Below, in pieces: positions 21,573 through 34,400 of a DNA stretch of 64,000 nucleotides; the stretch's first letter is position 1; the number at the start of each line of letters is the position of its first letter. Source of the stretch: Tilletiopsis washingtonensis (taxonomy: Eukaryota; Basidiomycota; Exobasidiomycetes; Entylomatales); the NCBI RefSeq assembly GCF_003144115.1, contig NW_020312001.1, positions 880,698 to 944,697 of the forward strand. The letters are read 5' to 3'. A program made the position numbers and the translations under genes. The notes under the pieces are model-generated. The model saw only the letters and a program-made list of their open reading frames with translations, made no database searches and was not told the origin of the DNA.

Positions 21573-22709
21573 TTAGTCCTTGCGCGACAGGTCGCCGGTC
21601 GGGAGCGTGAAGTACGCAGCGTCGGGGCTGAGCAGACTGGCCGTGCCGGTGTACTGCGGGCGTGGTGTCAGTAAGAGTGCCGAGGCAGGAAGTGGCATAC
21701 GCGCGCAGCCCCGCGAGCATCCACGCGCGTGCGATGCGCCAGCCCTAGCCCGACCTTCACCCACGCGCAACACTCACCCATGCGCAGGCAGCCGTGATGA
21801 GGCCGAAGCTGCCGGCGGCGGTGAGGACCGTCTCGTTGCCCGTGGCGTCGGCGGCGACGAGGAGCCAGAACGTGCTGATAGGCAATGTTTAGCATACTGC
21901 ACTCATCCTCTCTAACAGTGAGGGCAGACTCACATGTCGAGGAAGAAAAAGACCGAGACGAGGGCGAGCGAGGAGCGCAGCGAGGCGATGAGCAGCAGGA
22001 ACGTCACGATGCCCCTGTGAGGCAGTGTGAGCGGGGCGCAGACACTGCGCAGGCAGCCAGCAGCGACGCACCATGCCGAGAGCCAGAGCACAAGACCGTT
22101 GGTGAGCATAGCCTCGTCAGCCGCGTAGGCCTCTGCGATGCCGAAGCTGGGGACGACTGCGCGCGTGGGGTCAGCGTCGTGCTCCCGAGTGACAAGCGCG
22201 CGCGCAACACTCACAGAAAGCGCCGTATGCCATCCAGAAGGCCTGCGCGCGCAAAGGGGTGAGCATAAGGCGCAGCGACGCGCGCGCGCACAGGCACTCA
22301 CGCCGTAGCTGAGGAAGGCCGTGGCGCCGAACGTGTTGCCGACGATGAACTCGAAGATGCCGGCGATGGCCTGGGCGCCGCCGCCGTAGAAGAAGGCGAG
22401 GCCGACGACGAAGTTGGGCTCGCTGACGCCGCGCGCGCCGACGTTGTGCAGGCTCAGGCAGTACGTGGTCTGCGCGTGGGGTTAGCAGCGGCTCTCTGCC
22501 AGTGCCCACTCTGCGCTGCTCACCGTGGCGAAGGCGAAGAGGCCGAGCGGCGCGGGGTTGGCAATCTTGCGGTGGTACACGGGGAACGCGGGCTGGCTGG
22601 TGTCGACGGGGTGGCCGCCGGGCGTGACGGCGCGCGACGTGGGTGCGCCGCCCGAGTAGACCTTCTCGGGCTGCTGCGCCTCGACGTTGTGCTCCTGTGC
22701 GTGCGACAT
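21573..22709 (-). CDS. Gpr1/Fun34/YaaH-family acetate/ammonium transporter
   Basis: Seven exons from ATG 22709. The cytosolic N-terminus ends in the family signature NPAPLGLFAFAT, followed by about six membrane segments: VGLAFFYGGGAQAIAGIFEF, TFGATAFLSYG/AFWMAYGAF, FGIAEAY, LTNGLVLWLSAW, VTFLLLIASLRSSLALVSVFFFLD, and TFWLLVAADAT with GSFGLITAACAWYTGTASLL. The NP[AV]PLGL and FxxYGxFW...PSFGI motifs identify the AceTr (TC 2.A.96) family, which moves acetate/succinate or ammonium (Ady2/Ato2 in yeast, SatP in bacteria). The C-terminus (SLLSPDAAYFTLPTGDLSRKD) is the usual conserved Y-F-xLPxGDL tail. Plasma membrane is expected. Substrate preference cannot be told. Confidence 0.93.
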
Positions 22710-24965
22710 GGCTGCTTGCTGTGGTGCTGCGAGGGGTGTGTGTGAGGAGAGAGCTGCTGCTGCGTTGTGCGTGGGGAGCGAGAGTGCGGGGCGCGCGCGG
22801 CAACGGCCGGCTTAAGAGGCTTGCGCAGAGGGCCGCTGCCGAATGCAGGGCGGCCACGCAGCGGCAGAGGGACAAAGTGCCGTTTGCAAGCGCACCGGCA
22901 GCGTCAATACGGGGCGAGCAGAGAACGAGCGCCGGCGGCGGGCACCTGCGCCGTGCGCCGTGACCTCATACCGGCGGCCCAGCGGCGCGGCGCCGGCCCC
23001 TCATTCGCTCTGCGGTGCGCTCTGCGGGGAATGTGCCCTCATGCGCGATGCATGGCGCGGCGCCGGGCAGCCGCGCCGGATCGGCCGCGCTGGGCCCAAC
23101 GCCGGCGCCGCTGCGGTGCCCGCTTGGGCGGCTTCTGGCGCGGCGGCAGAGACCGCGGCCGCCGCAGCCGTGATGCCCGGCGCCGCCGCGTCCATCTCAA
23201 GGCTCGTCGCGCGCCTCGGCGCACGTCACTCGGCCTCTCGTGCGGAGTGCGGAGGCGCCGCGCACACAAGCAGCATGTCGCAGCACAGCAGGTGCAGCTG
23301 CAGCCAGCACTTTCCGTGCTTGCTCGCCGGCCAGCGCTCCACTCAGCCGGCCGCAGACGCCGCACCCCGCTGTGCCGCTGCAGCGAGCCGCGGCAGAGGC
23401 TTCCCGCCGTCGTCTCCGCCCTTGCTCCTCTCTCTCGTGGTGCTGGCCGCGCCGCAGCACCCGCACAATGCGCACGCAGCACCCGCGGGGCACAGCCTGA
23501 CGCTGTGGAGCACGTCCCAAGCCCTTGGCTGATCTCGCGGCGCCCCCACGCCGAGCGTCTGCTGCTGCCTTCCTGCATCGAGAGGGGCACAGCAGCGGCT
23601 CTTTTCCCGTCAGAGCCACGCGCGCCGCCAACCCCAGCTTTTAGGGCGGGCGCCGCACCGTCACGGCCGATCGGCGCCGGCCTCCCACGCCCCGCACGCG
23701 ATCTCGTCTTGGTCGCCGCATCGCCCAGCAGCGAGCTCGGTGACCTTTGGCGACGGCGACGTCGCTGCCCATCGCAGCCATCCTCGTGCGCTGGCACGTG
23801 GCTCGACGCTGCTGCGGGCGGCGGCGAGCGCTGGCTGCGGCTCGCGCGGCCATACGAGCTCGCCATGGCCCCTCACAGTCACTCGGTCTGAGTGCAGCAC
23901 TAGCCCTGGCCCGAGGCTGCTTCTGCGCCCTGAGTGAGGGCAGAGTGAAGAGTCGAGTGCCGTCTGTGCACGCCGCAGCCACACGCCGTGCCGGCCGGCA
24001 TCGTCGCGCCACGCAGCGGGCGGAGTTGCTCCTCATCCTCCGCTGCCGCGGCTGCTGCGGCGCACTCTATGCACCGAAGCGGGAAGGCGCCGCAGTGCCG
24101 CCCATATACGGGATCGGCGACCCATCTCGCGGGCGCCAGATCAAATTGGCGCTGCTCCGAGGCGGCGACGCCCCCTGAGGCATTTCCGTTCAGCCCGCAT
24201 GGTCGAGACTCGACTCGGAGCAGTCGCGCTGACAGAGATGCGAGAGGGCCAGCCATGCCCAGCTCACGAGCGCCAACCTTCACCGGGCTCCGACGGAAAG
24301 AGAGCAGCAGAAAGCGTCTGTGCGCAGCCAGGAGCGCCGTCACCTCCGCCTAGCGCGGACGCAGTGTGTGATTCATCCGGGGCGTCGCCCATGTGCTGCT
24401 GCTGTTCTGGCGCTTCTCGGCCCTCGAGCCTTTGCGACAAGCAACGAGATCTCATTGGCGCCAGTGCTGTGTAGCGCCGTGCCGCTTCCCCGCACTCGCC
24501 GTCGAGGCCGACGGGGTCTCCACATCGCAGCCTTCGCCTTCCCCGCACGCGGCCAATCTCGCCGCGACGCCGCGTCGCCGCAGCCACGCGAGCAAAGCCG
24601 CCTCGGCCGCGCGCTCCTGCGGCGGCATTGGCGGCGGAGGTGGGTCGCAGAGTACGCTGTCGAGGCCCTTGAGGAAGGTAAGGCGTGGTCGGTCGAGGTT
24701 CCCGGAAGCGAAGAGTGAATGCTGCTCGCAGACGGCCAGGGACGCGGGGTCGCATTCAGAGTGACTTGTCCTCGTCCGCCCGTTCGTGCGTCAGCTCTGT
24801 GCTCGAGCTTTGGGTCTCAATATTCGCAAATGCCTGACACCGAGACCCTTGCGTCTCTTGCGTCTTGCCCTCGGTCGTAGCGTCTCGGCTGGCTAGCCGC
24901 GTGTGGTGGTAGGTGCACACGGGAGAGCCGTTTTCTCCTGCTTGATGCTTCCTTTTGGCGCGCCG
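22710..24965. other. 2.26-kb gene-poor region
   Basis: This is the longest stretch in the window without a supported gene. Frames of 250-370 codons exist on both strands (for example 22767-23891 +, 23039-23866 -), but their translations are Arg/Ala/Ser/Cys-rich, change composition evenly across frames and carry no domain. Matching donor/acceptor pairs that would join them into a protein were not found. It contains the promoter of the YaaH gene at its left end. No terminal repeats, target duplications or transposase motifs were seen. Confidence 0.5.
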
Positions 24966-25187
24966 TCACTCCTCATCCTCCTCAAGGTGCAGCAGCTCAG
25001 CTAAGCTATGCCGCAGCTCTCCCAGCTGCTGTCGCCCGACGAGTGCGTGGTAGACGAGCAGCGCGAGGAACAGCAGCAGCACGGCGCGCTGCCACGCCGG
25101 CGGGCGCCGGTCGGCGTGGGCGTGTGCCAGCGTGGCGGCGTAGCGCGCCTGCAGGGCCGCGCCGCCGGGCGGGCTGTGCTTCTCCAT
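24966..25187 (-). CDS. Possible small single-pass membrane protein
   Basis: A 73-codon frame starts at ATG 25187 in a fair context (AGCATGG). It has a polar, Ala/His-rich N-terminal half, one hydrophobic segment (AVLLLFLALLVYHALVG) and a Leu/Glu-rich C-terminus ending LLHLEEDEE. The layout (about 30 residues, one helix, amphipathic acidic tail) looks like a real tail-anchored or small integral protein. I recognise no family. It lies immediately downstream of the truncated TOM1-like gene on the same strand. Coding status depends on conservation. Confidence 0.4.
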   Translation of the reverse strand: MEKHSPPGGAALQARYAATLAHAHADRRPPAWQRAVLLLFLALLVYHALVGRQQLGELRHSLAELLHLEEDEE

Positions 25188-25483
25188 GCTGGCAAGGAGA
25201 GAAGAAGTGGCTGGCGTAGTGGTGGTAAGGAGGCTACATCGAGCTCACTCAATCGACCGGCCCAGAGCTGCGGTCGAGGCCGTGCATGCCGGCATGTCCG
25301 TTGGTGAGGCATGCGGGCCAGCGGCCACGAGCGCGGCGCACCGACGTTGAGCCGCGGGCGGGCCAAGGCGCCTGCTCAGCAGCCACAAGCCGGGCATGCA
25401 AAAGCTTCAGAATCGGTTCATTGAGGTGGCGGAACGTAGTAGTGAGTAGGGACACGGATCATGTATGGAAGGGAACAGCCGCA
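25188..25483. other. Intergenic downstream of the TOM1-like stop
   Basis: About 296 bp. It contains the 3' flank of the TOM1-like gene and the promoter of the small ORF. A 68-codon frame here (25249-25455, -) shows no HECT-like sequence. No splice acceptor leading into a HECT domain could be found. Confidence 0.5.
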
Positions 25484-28400
25484 TTACGAGCTCAGCGACG
25501 CGCCCGGCTGCGGGCGCGTGACGACCCAGTCGAGCGCACGCAGCGAGCGCAGCAGCACCGTCTGCGCACTCGCCGGGCTCGCCATGGCCGTGAGCGCGGG
25601 GCTCTGAATGCGCGCGTGCGTGGCGGCGTCGGCGCTGGCGTCTGCCTTGGCTTCGTCCTCCTGGTCCGCCAGCTTCGGCGGCTCAGGCAGCGTCGCCAGC
25701 AGCGCGTCGAGCTCTGCGACGAGCGTGCGGCCCGCGGCGTCGGCCTCGCGGCGCAGCGCGTCCGAGACCGTCTCGCGCCCGCCGGGCACCGTCGTCAGGT
25801 TCGACGCGACGGCGAGCGTGTGCTGGAAGCCCTTGGCGCTGATTGCCGTCGCGAGCGGGCGCACGACGGCCGCGATGCGCTCGGCAGGGATGGCCGGCGC
25901 TGTCGTCAGGGCGCCCGACTCGGCCGTGTCCGCAGCAGCCGCGGGCGCATCGCTGGGCCCGGCCTCAGCCGCAGCGGCCGGCGCCGCCTCGCTCGTCTGT
26001 GCGGCGGCACCCTCCACCGCGGCCTCTCCGGGCTGGGCGGCGTCGGCGGCGGCACTCTCGGCGGCAGGCTTCTGCGCGGCGGCGAGTGCGTTCAGCGGTT
26101 CGGTGACCGTCTTGAGCCTGTGGAGGAGGGCATGATTAGAGGTGGACATCAGGCGCGCGAGACGTCACTTACAGAGCAATGAGGGACTCGACGAGCTGTG
26201 CGTTCGAGAGAATCGCCGGCTTGGCGAGCAGTGCCAGCAGTGCGTTGACTGGCGCCGAGCTGCGCTCCTTGCCCTTGAGCTTCTTGCTGGCGCGCGGGTC
26301 GTCGCGCAGGAAGTACAGCGCAGCCTGCTCGTTGTGCGCCGTGAGGTGCAGCAGCGCGTCGATCGTGCGGCTCGCGATGAGGAACGGCGCCTCGTCGCCC
26401 GTGCGCGAGATCGGCGCCATCGTCGGCGCCGGCGCCGCCGGAGTGGCCAGCTGCAGGCCGCCGGGCGTCGAGTTGTGCCGCCTCGGCGTCGGCCGGCTGG
26501 GCGTCACGGCGGCGTTGGCGAGCATGCTGCCCTTGCTTGCACGCGCCGTCATGGACGCGTACGACTTGTCGACGGCATTCGTGTCGCTGGTGCCGTCGGC
26601 GAGCACGAGCAGCAGGAGGTTGAGCAGCTCGGCGCGCGTCTTGGCGTTCTCCTGCAGGTTGGCCAGCACCTTGTGCAGGCCCGTGGCGCGGCTGTTCATC
26701 TGCGGGAAGAAGAGCAGACGCACGAGCGTCGCCACGCCGGCCTTGTCGAGCACCTGGATGGCGTCGCGCGTCTTCTGCGGGGCCGCGGCCTCGCCGCCCG
26801 GTTGCGCGCCCGCAGCGCCAGCGCCGCGACGGCCATTGGCGCCGCGGCCGTCTTGCGCGTGGCGCTGCTGGCGGCGGGCGAGGACGTCGTCGACGACAGA
26901 GTAAGGCAGGCCTTCGAGCATCTCGTTCTCGTCGCGGCCTCCGATACGGCGCAGGCGATCGAGCATGCCTACGAGCGTGCCTTGCGCAGCCTCTGCGTCG
27001 CGTGCAGCGCCGGCCGCACGAGCCTCGGCGCTGCTGCCGGCCGCGCCGCCTTGCTGTCGGCGCGCCTCGGCAGCCTCCTGCTGGATCACTTCTGCGCGCA
27101 GCTCCGGCGGCAGGGCGTTGAGGAACTCCGGCGCAATGTTCGAGTCGGCCGCAGCCACCGTGGAAGACGCCTGGCGCTCGCGGAAGTGCTGGTTCAGCAC
27201 CTCTTCGCGCATGTCGTCGGGCAGCGCCTCGAGGAACTCGGGGTCGATGCCGGTGTCGGTGATGTCCACCTCGCGCCCGTGCACCGTCGTGGTGATGCGT
27301 GCGGCGGGAGCAGGTGCGGCGGCCGCGCCGGCGTCGGCAGCGGCGCCGCTCTGCGCGTCCGCCGGCACGGCGCTGCGGTCGGCTTCCTCCGTGCCGGCCA
27401 CGCTGCGGTCCAGCTCGCCGAGGCTGCGCTGCAGCGAGTCGAGCTCGAGATTGGGCTGCTGCGAAGAGTCGCCGGAGTCATCGCCGGCCTCGTCGGCCAT
27501 CTCGATGTCCTCGCTGAGTTGTTGCTGCGACAGAGCAATGGCCTCCGCCTCCAGCGCGCGCTCTTCGGCCTCTGCGTCGGCCGCGTTCTCCTGCACGGCA
27601 GCAGCTCTCTGCTCGGCGGCCTGCAGCTCTGCAGTCTCGAGGTCGTGTGCTTCCTTCACTGCCTTGAGGACTTTCTGGGCCTCTTGCTCGGCGCGCGTAG
27701 CCTCTTCGGCGATCTGCGCATCCTTCTTGGCCTTGGCGCCCGCCTGAGAGCGACGCAGGCCCGGCAGCAGCGCGTTGATTGTGTGCGGGCGCAGACGTGC
27801 AGCGCGCTCGACAACGGCAGGGCCGTGGACGATGCGGGCGGCCTCTGACCAGCGTGTCGAGGTCGGCATGGGCGAGAACTCTTGCACAGCCGCAACGGGG
27901 TCGATGCGAGCTGCTGCAGCCGCAGAGCCGTCGGTAGGCCGTGCGTCAGGCAGGGCCACATCGGTGCTGCGCGGCCGCGCGGCGTTGCCCACGCTGATAA
28001 CAGGCTGGCCCTGGTCGTCGTGGACCAGATGGAGCTGGACGCCCCCGGGCACTTCGCGCGGCCCATGCGACGACAGCAGATTCATCAGCGCCTGCATCTC
28101 GGCGCCCTCGCCGTGGTTTGCAGAGGACATCAGCTGCTCGAGCGAGCGGCCCCAGGTGTCGCTGTAGCCGCCGTGATGCGACCAGTCATGGGCGTGTCCA
28201 CGGTCGTGGCCGCTGCGAGGTCCACTCTGCGTGCGCGACGTGTCGACGAGCAGCGGGTGCGAAGCGAGGTCCTCGGCACCGCCGGCGCCACGCGAACGCG
28301 CGGCGCCGGCCATGCCTGCCATGAAGCTCGCCTCGTAGTCGAGCATGCGCATGTTGCGCCGTGGCGCCGGCAGCGCGGCGCCGACGCCGCCGCCGTGGAA

Positions 28401-31400
28401 TAGGCTGGGCGCCAGCATGGGCACGCCGCCCGGTCCGCCACGGCCGCTGCCGATCGGCGCACGCGCCCAGGCCCAGGTGGCGCCGAAGCGATCCTCCGGG
28501 CCCGGGTCCACGACGTTGGCGGCCTCGGCGAGCTCGAGGTGCGCCAGCTCGTCGTGGTCGTAGTGCTCGTCAAACGAGTCGGCCTCCTCGTCGAAGTCCT
28601 CCTCGGCCTCCTCCTCATCGGGGTCGAGGTCGTCGATGTTGTCGGCGAGGACGCGCGTGTCGCGCAGCACGTCGGGCAGCTCGTCGGTCCAGCCGGCCTC
28701 CTCGCCGTCCTCGCCAGCGACAAAGTCCAGCGCCTGGTCCTCTGCATCCTCGTCGCCCTCGGCGTCCTGCTCGGGAGCGCGTGTCAGCAGATTGAGTCTA
28801 CGACGAAGGCACACGCCGCGCACCAGGATCCACTCTTCGGCCGCGCCGTCGAGCTCCGAACCCTCGTCCATCTCGGAGCCGCTCTCGCCGCTGTCGTCCT
28901 CATCGTCATCAGAGTCGTCCTCGCCGCTCTCCGAGTCGTCATCGCTGTCCTCCTCGATGATCTCGACGACGCCCTCCATCTCCTCGTCCTCCTCGTCGGC
29001 GCTGCGAGAGGCGCGGTCAGCAGGACAGCTCAGCGCACCACGCCCTCGCGCATGCTCACCTCATGTCGCTGCCGTCCTCGTCGCTGTCGTACTCCATCTC
29101 CATGTCCATCTCGTCGTCCTCCGAGTCCTCGTCGGAGCCGGGCTGCTCGACGAAGTTCTCCGACGCATGCATGCCGAGCGCACTGTTGCGGTAGAAGTCC
29201 GGCGTCTCCTCGCGCGCGTGGCCCTCGTCGTCGTCCGAGCTGTGGTCCGACTCGCCGTCCTCGTCCATCGAGTCGTACTCGTCCGAGTACTCCTGCACCG
29301 AGTCGGCCGTCACATTGGCGCGCGCAGCGGCCGCGCCTGTGCCGCTCGCTGCAGCGTTCTTGCGCTCGGCCTTGCCCATCTTGATGGCGACCTTGGTCAG
29401 GTGCTCAAGCGGCTTGAGGATGCGGTCGAGCAGCGACTTGACCATTGGCAGGTTGAGGTCGACGTCGGCCAGCGCACTCGTGAGCACGCCGACAAAGTTC
29501 TTCTCGAGCATCGTCTTGGCCATGTGCAAGGCCAGGTCCTCTGCGGGCCGCGCGCCGCCAGCCGCCGGATTGTGGTTCGGACGCGCCGTGAGCAGGCGGT
29601 AGCACAGGTCGGCGAGGGCGTACAGGCGGCCGTAGCGCACCTCGACGGGCTCGCTGGCCGTCGAAGCGTCCTTGATCGCCTTGGCGATGCCGTCGAGCAG
29701 CAGCTTGCGCACGGTGACGAGCTCCGGCATGACCTGCTTGAGGTCCGGGTGCACCGTCACGTCGGCGGCGAGCGCGACAAGCACACTCATGGCCCAGTTC
29801 GACTGCGCCATGAGCTTGCGCATCTCCGTGTGCTCCGTCGAGCGCAGGAAGCCGATCGGCACGAGTTCCGAGAGGAAGAAGCCCAGCAGGTGCTGCGGTC
29901 CCTTGCCCTTGGCCGCCGGCGTGCCGAGGTCGCGCGCGGCCGACCGCTTGCGGCTGAAGTTGACGAAGCACGTCTTGGCCGACACGTACGACGAGAGGAG
30001 CTCGGCGAGGCACTGCATGAGGAAGCATGTGTAGAAGTACTGGCTGTCGGCCGCCTCGTCCACCTGCTCCTGCTCGGCGGCCGAGGGCGCCGGCTGGTCC
30101 GCGTTTGTGCCGCCCGGTGCCTGCTCCAGCGGCTGGAGCGTGAGGCTGGGCGACTTGGCCTGTCCCTCGCTCGCCTTCTTCGAAGCCGCTGCGGCCTGCT
30201 CGCGAGTGGCCTTGAGCAGCTCCGAGAGCAGGAAGTTCATCGTCGTGTCGAGCTCTGCGGACGGCGCGGACGTGTTGGCGGCGTCCTTGGCGTCGCCCGC
30301 CTCATTCATGGGCAGGTCGAGATCGGCAGCAGGCGCGCCGGCCTTGCTTGGCGAAGGCGGCGCCTGATCGGCGTCTTCCTCCTCGGCAGCACTGGGCAGC
30401 GTCTCGTCGCGGGCCTTGAGGCGCAACATGCCCTGCGACTTGGCCGGCACGAGGTCAATCATCTCGAGGTGCTCCTGCGCAAGCGCCATGAACATGTCCG
30501 GGTCGCGCAGCATGACACTGCTGAGGTTGCGCGTGAGCGAGCTGGTGTCGATGACCTTCTGGCGCGCGATGCTGAGCCAGGCGCGCATCTCCTGCTCCAT
30601 CGAGGCACGCAGCGTCGCGTGGTCCTCGATGACCTGCCGCAGCACCAGCACGACGAGCGCCTGGCAGCCGGAGACGGTCTTGGTGCTGAGCGTCGAGAAC
30701 GGCTTGAAGAGCGCCGGCACTCCGCCGCTGCGCACAAACTCGGCTGCGACGCTGTGGCGGCGAGTGAGAATGACGAGCAGACGGTAGACTGCAAGCAGGT
30801 CGCCGCGCGAGAGCGACGTGGCGTGCTCGAGGCAGTGCATCGCCAGCTTGAAGAGCACGTGCGACTCGTCGTTGAACTGCCGCGCCTCCAGGACAGGCGC
30901 GCGGCCAGCGGCCTCGAGCTTCGCCGGGTCCTCTTCTTGCGAGATTGTCGCCTCGGCTGGGTTCTCGTCGAGGCCCAGCACGGAGCACGCCACCAGCAGC
31001 GTCGGCGCAAGCCAAGCCGGGTGCGAGTCCGCCGATGCGCGCGAGTCGTAGTCCTGCGCGAGCTGGCCGAGCTTGAGCATGATGGCCTTGGCCGAGTCCT
31101 TGTGCAGGCGCTTCATCGTAACGGCATCGTTGAGAAAGAGCGCAAGAATGCGCAGGCGGATCGCGATGCGCTTCTCGCCCTCGCCAAAGGCCTGCTCACG
31201 CGGCACGTCGAGCTGCGCGAGCAGCGAGTTGATCGTCTCGACCGTGGTGGCCGCGTCGGTGGCGACGATGCTGAAGGCGACCTTGGCGTCGAAGACGAGG
31301 CCCTCATGCTGGTCGGCCAGCGCAATGATGCGCGGCGCCAGCGTCTCGCCGATCTCCTTGCGCAGCTTGTCGAGGCGTTCCTTCTCGTCCTTGACTTGCG

Positions 31401-34400
31401 CGAGCGCCGCATCGTTGGCCGTCTTGCGCGCTGCGTCGGCCGAGCTCATGTCGCCGTCCTCCGAGCTGTGCGAGCCCTCGTCATCGCTTGCGGTCGCACG
31501 TGCAGCAGAGTCCGTCATCTGCGTGTCGCCGTCGGCGGTCGCTGCGACAGCAGGAGCGGCCTCGGCGGGCGCGCCGGCTGCGCCTTCGGCAGGCGCTGCC
31601 GCGGGAGCGTCCGGCACAGCAGCAGGGGCCGCCGCCTCCGACGGTGCCTCCGACTGGCTGTCCGACGGCGGCAGCTCGATCTCCGGCCCAGGGTTCGCGA
31701 CGATCTCAGGGTGCTGCAGGGCGCGTCAGCATCTCGTCAGCGGCGCCAGGCGGGCAGACTCACGCTCAGGAGGTAGTCTGCGGCCAGAGCGAGGTTGTTG
31801 TTGCAGCGCGTCAGAGCAGCGCGTGCGGCGGCGCGTGGGAAGCCCATGTCGGTGAGCTCGCGCGTGCGGTTCTCGTCGGGCTGCACCGCCAGGCGCGAGC
31901 GCGGCTGCGCAAAGTCGTGCCCGTGGCCGTGAGCGCGGCTACCTGGAGGCGGTCCGCCAAGCGCGCCGGTGAGGCCGGCGAGTGCGGCCTGGATGGAGTT
32001 GAGCTGGCGCACGCCGTCGGGCTGCGCGTTGCTGCCACTGCCGTTGGCCGCTCCGCTGCCGCTGCTTGCGCCTTCGCGGCGCGGCGCGGGCGCCTCGCCC
32101 TCGCCCAGCAGGATCTGCAGCATCGTCTGGTTGACGGAGCGGTTGAGCGTGAACGGCGCGTTGGGCAACCACTTGGAGTCCCACGTCAGGCGCAGCGCCG
32201 GCAGGATGGCCAGACGCAGGCGGACGAGGAACTCGTGCGGCAGGAAGAACTCTGCTGCACGGCGATCCGCGTCGTCCTTCGATGTCAAAATCGCAGTGGC
32301 CGTCGGGTCCATGAGCGTGCGGTGGGCGCTGAGCAGGTGCAGCATCTTGAGGCAGGCTCCGAGGCCGCTGTAGATGTGGCCAAGACGCAGGCCGTCGTGG
32401 ACGCCGACCTCGCGCACCTTGCCGTCCTCGTCGAAGTGGCGCGTGATCTCGTCGTTGTAGCGCGTGTAGAGGCCGAGCAGGGCGTCGAGGCCGCCCTCGC
32501 GCACAAAGGCAATGAGCACCAGCGTGTTGGTGGTCGGGTGCGCGCCGGCGCGGTCGTCGTACAGCAGTGATGTCGCCTGTCCGATCATCGCGCACGCGTA
32601 GGCGAAGCTGTTCTGCGTCTGCTCGCTGTCGCGCCACGCGAGGCTCTTGGTGACGACTCCGGCGATGGCAGCGGCCGTGGAGGTGGCGTGACGGCGCAGG
32701 CTCTGGTCGCTCGAGCGGCGCAGGACAAACAGGCGCGTAGTCTCGACGAGGAACGTCGTCAGAGCCGACGGCAGCGAGGCCGCAACGTAGCGCAGCGCTG
32801 TGCTGTTGCACGTGAGCGGACCGGGATCCGCGCCGTCGCTGCTCTGTCCCTGGACGCCTTGCAGGCCCTGAACTTTCTGCAGGTCAGTCTCGCTCGTCTC
32901 GTTTGCTCCGGACGGCGTGTCCGCTGTGGCGCCGTTCGCATCGGCAGCGCGAGCGCCGCGACCGTAGCGGCGCGGCTTGCGACGCTCCCCAGGCGGGGCC
33001 ACAGCCTTGAGGCACACGTTCTGCCAGGCGGCCTGACGCTGCAGCTCGCCGATCTCGGCGATCGAGGCCAGCTCGCGTCCAGTCGGCGATGAGGCTGAGT
33101 TCACAGTCTGGAGGAACACGAGCGGCAGCTTGGCGCCGGCAAAGACGAACGTCGGTCCGACGTCGGCCAGCAGATGCGAGTGCGCGTTGAGACGCACAAG
33201 GCGGCGGAACGTCTTGGTGGCCGCCTCGGCCGCCTCGGCCGACTCGGGCGACAGCAGAGAGGCGAGCGACGGTGCGTCGGCGCCCCAGAGATCGGTGCAC
33301 TCCGTCATGGACTTGCGCAGCTCGCGGAGAATGGCGCTGAGCACGCTCTGCGGGCTGACCTCGACGATGAGGCGGATGAGCGTCACGAGGCTGTCGTTGC
33401 CCATGCTGTTGACAAAGTCGTACGGCAGGCACGGCAGGCGGTAGAAGCGCAGCAACCGCTCGAGGCCGTCGGCCTTGAGGAAGTCCTTGCAGTGCTGGAC
33501 CGTCTGGAAGAGGCCGTCGAGGAAGCGCGACATGACGTCGATGTACGACACGATGGCGTTGTCGCCGCCCGAGTCGTCGCGCGACTCGAGGGACATGTCC
33601 GGCTCGTCCATCACGACGTCTGCGAGCGCCACGGACAGCGACTGTTCGGCCGTGACCTGCGTCGCAGACGAGGCACCGCCAGTCTCTTGCATGACTTCGT
33701 CGTTCGCGGGCGCCGCCGTGGGCGGCACCGTCTGCAGCTTGTACATGCGCTTCTTGTCGCTGTCGCGCAGCTCGTACGCCTCGCCGGCGGCATAGATGGC
33801 CGCGAGCGTCGAGAGAATGCAGTCGAGCACAGACTGCTTGAGGCCCGGCTGGTGCCGCACGAGCTCGTCGATGCCCGAGCCGAAGAGCGATGCATTCTCG
33901 CGGTCCGCAAGCACCTTGGTGTGGCGCTCAGAGGTGAAGAGGGCGAAGAGCTTCGGCACGACGGGCCGCTCGTTGAGCATCTGGATGCCCGCCTGGTTCA
34001 GGCAGAGCGCGCCGACGGCGTTGGGGATGGCTGCGATGACGTCGAAGTTGGCCTCGATGTCGGCGTCGATCATGTCGAGGAAGGCCTGGGGCAGGCCCTT
34101 CTCCTGCACGATGCCGAGGCTCGTCGGCTCGTTGTGCACAAACGTCGCCATGACGTTGACGGCGATGGCCAAGATCTGGCCGCCGAATACGAGGCGGTTC
34201 TGCATGATGCGCTTCACCGACAGCAGCAGCGTGCTGTCGATGAGGTTGCGCAGGCCGTCGGCCGTGCCGGGCGCGGACATCATGTGCAGCGTCGTCTTGA
34301 GCAGCGCGCGCAGCAGCTGTGCACGGCCGAAGGAGAGGCGGCCGTACAGACTGTCGGGGCTGGCCTCGACCAGCGTGCCCTTCTCCAGCTCCTTATCAAC

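Noticed and set aside
22767-23891. 374-codon + strand frame and overlapping - strand frames in the gene-poor region
   Set aside because: Low-complexity Arg/Ala/Cys/Ser composition in all frames, no domain, no good splice-linked extension. Kept only as a region of interest.
22710-25483. Possible missing HECT domain of the TOM1-like protein
   Set aside because: Scanned the - strand frames for HECT features near the C-terminus (LPxxxTCxxxL-type active site, NPxL motifs); none seen.
28636-31776. Open frame of over 1,000 codons on the + strand opposite the TOM1-like gene
   Set aside because: It lies entirely antisense to a well-supported coding region, its translation is Arg/Val/Leu/Ser-rich without domains, and long antisense frames are expected in very GC-rich coding DNA.
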